This document shows positions 5,416 through 7,868 of a DNA stretch of 7,868 bases, piece by piece. A program made the translations under genes and the position numbers. How positions within the stretch are numbered: the stretch's first letter is position 1; each line of letters opens with the position of its first letter. Under the pieces are notes generated by a model. That model had not been told where the DNA came from. It saw only the letters and a program-made list of their open reading frames with translations, and made no database searches. The stretch is from an uncultured Micrococcales bacterium (GTDB lineage Bacteria; Actinomycetota; Actinomycetes; Actinomycetales; Microbacteriaceae): assembly GCA_903824455.1 (NCBI GenBank), contig CAIJWY010000027.1, forward strand, positions 1 to 7,868, in the 5' to 3' direction.

Positions 5416-7868
5416 ATGTATGGAACACCGTTTTGCGCACACGAATTCACCGAGGAACAGCTCGGAAGTCTAAAACAGGTGGTTTGCCCATGCGGCAACA
5501 AATACCTATCGAAGGAACTTATCGAGTTCAATCGTTTGCGAAAGCTTCTAACTGAGACCAACGAAAGCCTCGGCTCTTTGGTTCAAGCCATGGCTGTTTT
5601 CAATGGCGGAAACAAGGTCTCCTTGAATCAAGAAGTCGCTCCGGTGTCCTTAAAGCCAAAGCGAGAACGACCAAAGCTATCGGTAACGCAGTGGCTTATT
5701 GTCGTGGCCGGTTTTCTGGTTTTGGTGGCTGCGTCTGTTTTCGTATCGCAAAACCTAAACTCTTGGAACGTTTACGCCTGGTCGACGCTTGAACTCTCGC
5801 TTGGACTAGTCGCGGGTTTCGGGGCTTTCAGACTCAAGCGTTTTTCAATTCTTTTGAGTAACTTCCTCGCCGTATTCTCCAGTGCGATGCTGCTCACGTT
5901 GATCATGTCTTTCAGCACTACTTTCGGGTGGGGATTCACCGCCTGGGACAATGAGCCGGCGTGGTTCTGGTCGGTCAACCTCGGAACCGTGGCTGTGGTT
6001 TCGTTACTGCTTGGAATGTGGTCGAAAAACTTCGGTTGGAGAGCCATCGCTCCTCTGTCTCTAACCGCTTCGGCATTAACTTTGGTCGTGAACTCAGCCG
6101 GCGCATTCGAAGATCGCTGGCGAGTAGCCGTTCTCAGCGTGGCTCTATTCGCTGTGCTTATCGCGGTTCGCTTGGCGAGGAATGCCAAATGGGAAATCGA
6201 GTCGGGTGTTGACGAAGATTACCTAAAGGATCTCCAGGCCAGAGAAGATAACTCCCTGAAACGGTTCGGTATTGCCGTTTCGATTTTGCTCGCGGCTTTT
6301 GGAGCAATTGACATAATTCAACAGCTGGCCCTAGACGCGAGCGCTCCTATCGATGGAATTGCCGCGCTGGTTACAGCAGCCGTTTGGTTGGTTGGTGCTC
6401 GCATTAATCGCAGTTGGGTGAGCGCCCTGGTAGAGAAGGATGAAACCGTTCTGTCTCTGAGAAATTCGGCCTCGGCTATCGGACTCTCTTTCTTGGGTCT
6501 TGGAATCCTGTCGCTGATCTATGGAGTCGACTACACGGTTGGTTTGACCGTGGCTGTGCTTCTCCTGCTTCTGGTGTTCATGCTTGAACGATTTGCCAAG
6601 TTCCTACTTCTGCCCACATTTGCAGTGACCATTGCGGCTTGGGTTACGGTCACTTTTGGCGGAATTTGGTATCTCAAGCCAGATTTGGTTGACTACTACC
6701 GACCTTTTGGGTTCTACCTGGTGGCGATTGCGCTGGTTCTCTCAATTCGCGAGTTCCTCAACTTCAGCAGGCTTCGCACTATAGCCATTTATGCCACAGG
6801 CTTTGTTGGATCGGTCTCAGTGTTCCTTTACTACCGAGCCCAAGCGGAAGCCGACTCGCTAGAAATCGCACTGGCCTTGGCGCTAACTCTCATCGGGGTG
6901 AACCTCTTCCCCGCACTAGTTCGTTGGCTCGAGGTTCGCGCCAAAGTTATTGCATTTTCGACCGCGAACTGGATTCCGTTGGTCCAATCGTCGCTTATCT
7001 CTCTTATTGCCAGCACCGCCTTCTTCACCTCGGCGGCAAAACCAATTTTGATGACGGTTGCGTCCGGCTATCTATTGGTTTCGCTGGCGGGTGTAATCAT
7101 CTTCAAGGGTAAGGAGCTAGCTCAGAAGTTCACTCACCAGGGTTACGTTGCCATCGGGTTATCGGTCTTGCTCTCAGTGTTCAGTGGCAGCATCGACGCG
7201 CTAAAGGTTCACAGTGCTTTTATTCTGGTCGACGGATTGATGATTCTCGGATTCGCTCTTCTCACCAAAAACATTCGCTGGGCCAACGTGGGTTATGCGG
7301 TTACCAGCCTCAGCGTGGTTATTGCCAATAACGCCTGGGGTACCGACAAAAACTCGAGCCTAATTGCCGCGATTGCCATGACCCTCGGTGCGGCCGGTAA
7401 CCTCGGCCTAATCTGGGCGAACAAACAGTTTGGTAAAGGCGAAATCTCAACCAGGTTGGTCACGAGAATCACCACCGGTATATCTCTGGTTTTGATAATC
7501 GCGTCAGCTCAACGTTTCGTTTCTTTATCGGCGCTCGATTACTGGATTCTGTTAGCCGTGCCAGCAGCGATTGCCCTGATGATTGAGCTTCGAGCGAAGT
7601 CAAACTTCGCATTTATCTACGCCGGGGCGGCGCTATTTGCGGCAGCGGCTAGTTTCACGAACCAGCCGGAAGTTAATTTCAATTCGCGCTTAGCGGTTGT
7701 TTTTGCGCTTGTTACTTTCCTGCTAATTCGGCGTAGCCTGCAGACCAAGAAGCCTGAGTGGGCAATTGGCTCTCAGATCTCGATAGCGGCACTTGGATTC
7801 TTTGCGGTCAGGGTTGGCTATAACCAGTTCAATTTGGACTGGGACGGGCCGGAACTATACGCCGTCAC
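5416..7868 (+). CDS. Large polytopic membrane protein with N-terminal Cys/His (zinc-ribbon-like) motif, unknown function; runs off right edge
   Basis: The first 817 codons are present and stay open to the edge. I do not recognise a characterised family. The N-terminus (about 1-35) carries C7-x-H9 and, 14 residues later, C24-P-C26-G, resembling a degenerate zinc ribbon. A short charged helical stretch (about 35-60) and a polar, basic linker (about 62-90) follow. From about 92 onward the chain is almost wholly hydrophobic, with about 25 candidate membrane helices separated by short loops, often with Arg/Lys at the ends. The only sizeable polar loop is near 255-283. No transporter, glycosyltransferase, kinase or protease motif is visible. 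A zinc-ribbon start before many helices recalls the uncharacterised actinobacterial SCO7613-type or DUF2157/DUF2339-like membrane proteins, but this is a guess from architecture. It reads divergently from the mshB cluster. That it is a real gene is well supported by the uninterrupted frame, ribosome binding site and coherent hydropathy. Confidence 0.85.
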   Translation, partial: MYGTPFCAHEFTEEQLGSLKQVVCPCGNKYLSKELIEFNRLRKLLTETNESLGSLVQAMAVFNGGNKVSLNQEVAPVSLKPKRERPKLSVTQWLIVVAGFLVLVAASVFVSQNLNSWNVYAWSTLELSLGLVAGFGAFRLKRFSILLSNFLAVFSSAMLLTLIMSFSTTFGWGFTAWDNEPAWFWSVNLGTVAVVSLLLGMWSKNFGWRAIAPLSLTASALTLVVNSAGAFEDRWRVAVLSVALFAVLIAVRLARNAKWEIESGVDEDYLKDLQAREDNSLKRFGIAVSILLAAFGAIDIIQQLALDASAPIDGIAALVTAAVWLVGARINRSWVSALVEKDETVLSLRNSASAIGLSFLGLGILSLIYGVDYTVGLTVAVLLLLLVFMLERFAKFLLLPTFAVTIAAWVTVTFGGIWYLKPDLVDYYRPFGFYLVAIALVLSIREFLNFSRLRTIAIYATGFVGSVSVFLYYRAQAEADSLEIALALALTLIGVNLFPALVRWLEVRAKVIAFSTANWIPLVQSSLISLIASTAFFTSAAKPILMTVASGYLLVSLAGVIIFKGKELAQKFTHQGYVAIGLSVLLSVFSGSIDALKVHSAFILVDGLMILGFALLTKNIRWANVGYAVTSLSVVIANNAWGTDKNSSLIAAIAMTLGAAGNLGLIWANKQFGKGEISTRLVTRITTGISLVLIIASAQRFVSLSALDYWILLAVPAAIALMIELRAKSNFAFIYAGAALFAAAASFTNQPEVNFNSRLAVVFALVTFLLIRRSLQTKKPEWAIGSQISIAALGFFAVRVGYNQFNLDWDGPELYAV

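Noticed and set aside
5772..6188. 138-residue open frame on the minus strand
   Set aside because: It is antisense to the large membrane protein, and low-complexity hydrophilic composition is what the reverse of hydrophobic codons gives; no ribosome site or domain.
1..7868. Search for a defence system, mobile element, CRISPR array or biosynthetic cluster
   Set aside because: No transposase, integrase, nuclease, repeat array, terminal inverted repeats or composition break was seen; the identified genes are housekeeping and the one unknown is a membrane protein without defence motifs.

Overview
The window looks like core chromosome from a small-genome actinobacterium of intermediate GC, roughly half G+C by eye. 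The clues are the mshB-fdxA-dapC gene order, a seven-iron actinobacterial-type ferredoxin, a mycothiol-type (MshB-like) PIG-L deacetylase, frequent GTG/TTG starts and actinobacterial-looking RecG and RsmD. A mid-GC Microbacteriaceae of the freshwater/marine Luna type (Rhodoluna/Aquiluna-like) would fit. That placement is inference from gene content and composition, not a database match.

Layout. Positions 1-810 (minus) hold the N-terminal 270 codons of recG, which runs off the left edge. rsmD (826-1392, plus) starts only 15 bases from the recG start, in the opposite direction. rsmD then meets gltA (citrate synthase, minus) tail to tail, with both stop codons sharing one CTAG. From 5277 down to 1389 the minus strand carries a tight four-gene cluster, read in the order mshB-like deacetylase with a membrane tail, fdxA, dapC, gltA. 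The gaps are 27, 4 and 21 bases, so one transcript is likely. A 138-base divergent intergenic region (5278-5415) holds a 9-bp direct repeat at a 22-bp period. To its right, a very large multi-spanning membrane protein of unknown function (5416 to the window end, open) reads on the plus strand.

How the genes fit together. recG serves replication-fork repair and rsmD methylates 16S rRNA. The minus-strand cluster combines thiol/redox metabolism (mycothiol deacetylase, ferredoxin), the diaminopimelate/lysine branch (DapC) and entry to the TCA cycle (citrate synthase). I see no shared pathway beyond central metabolism and cell-wall precursors. The mshB/fdx/dapC neighbourhood is also known from mycobacteria (Rv1170, Rv1177, Rv1178).

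No RNA genes, insertion sequences, CRISPR arrays, phage genes or defence-system hallmarks were seen. The least explained element is the large membrane protein with a Cys/His N-terminal motif. The next is the fusion of a four-helix membrane domain to the MshB-like deacetylase.
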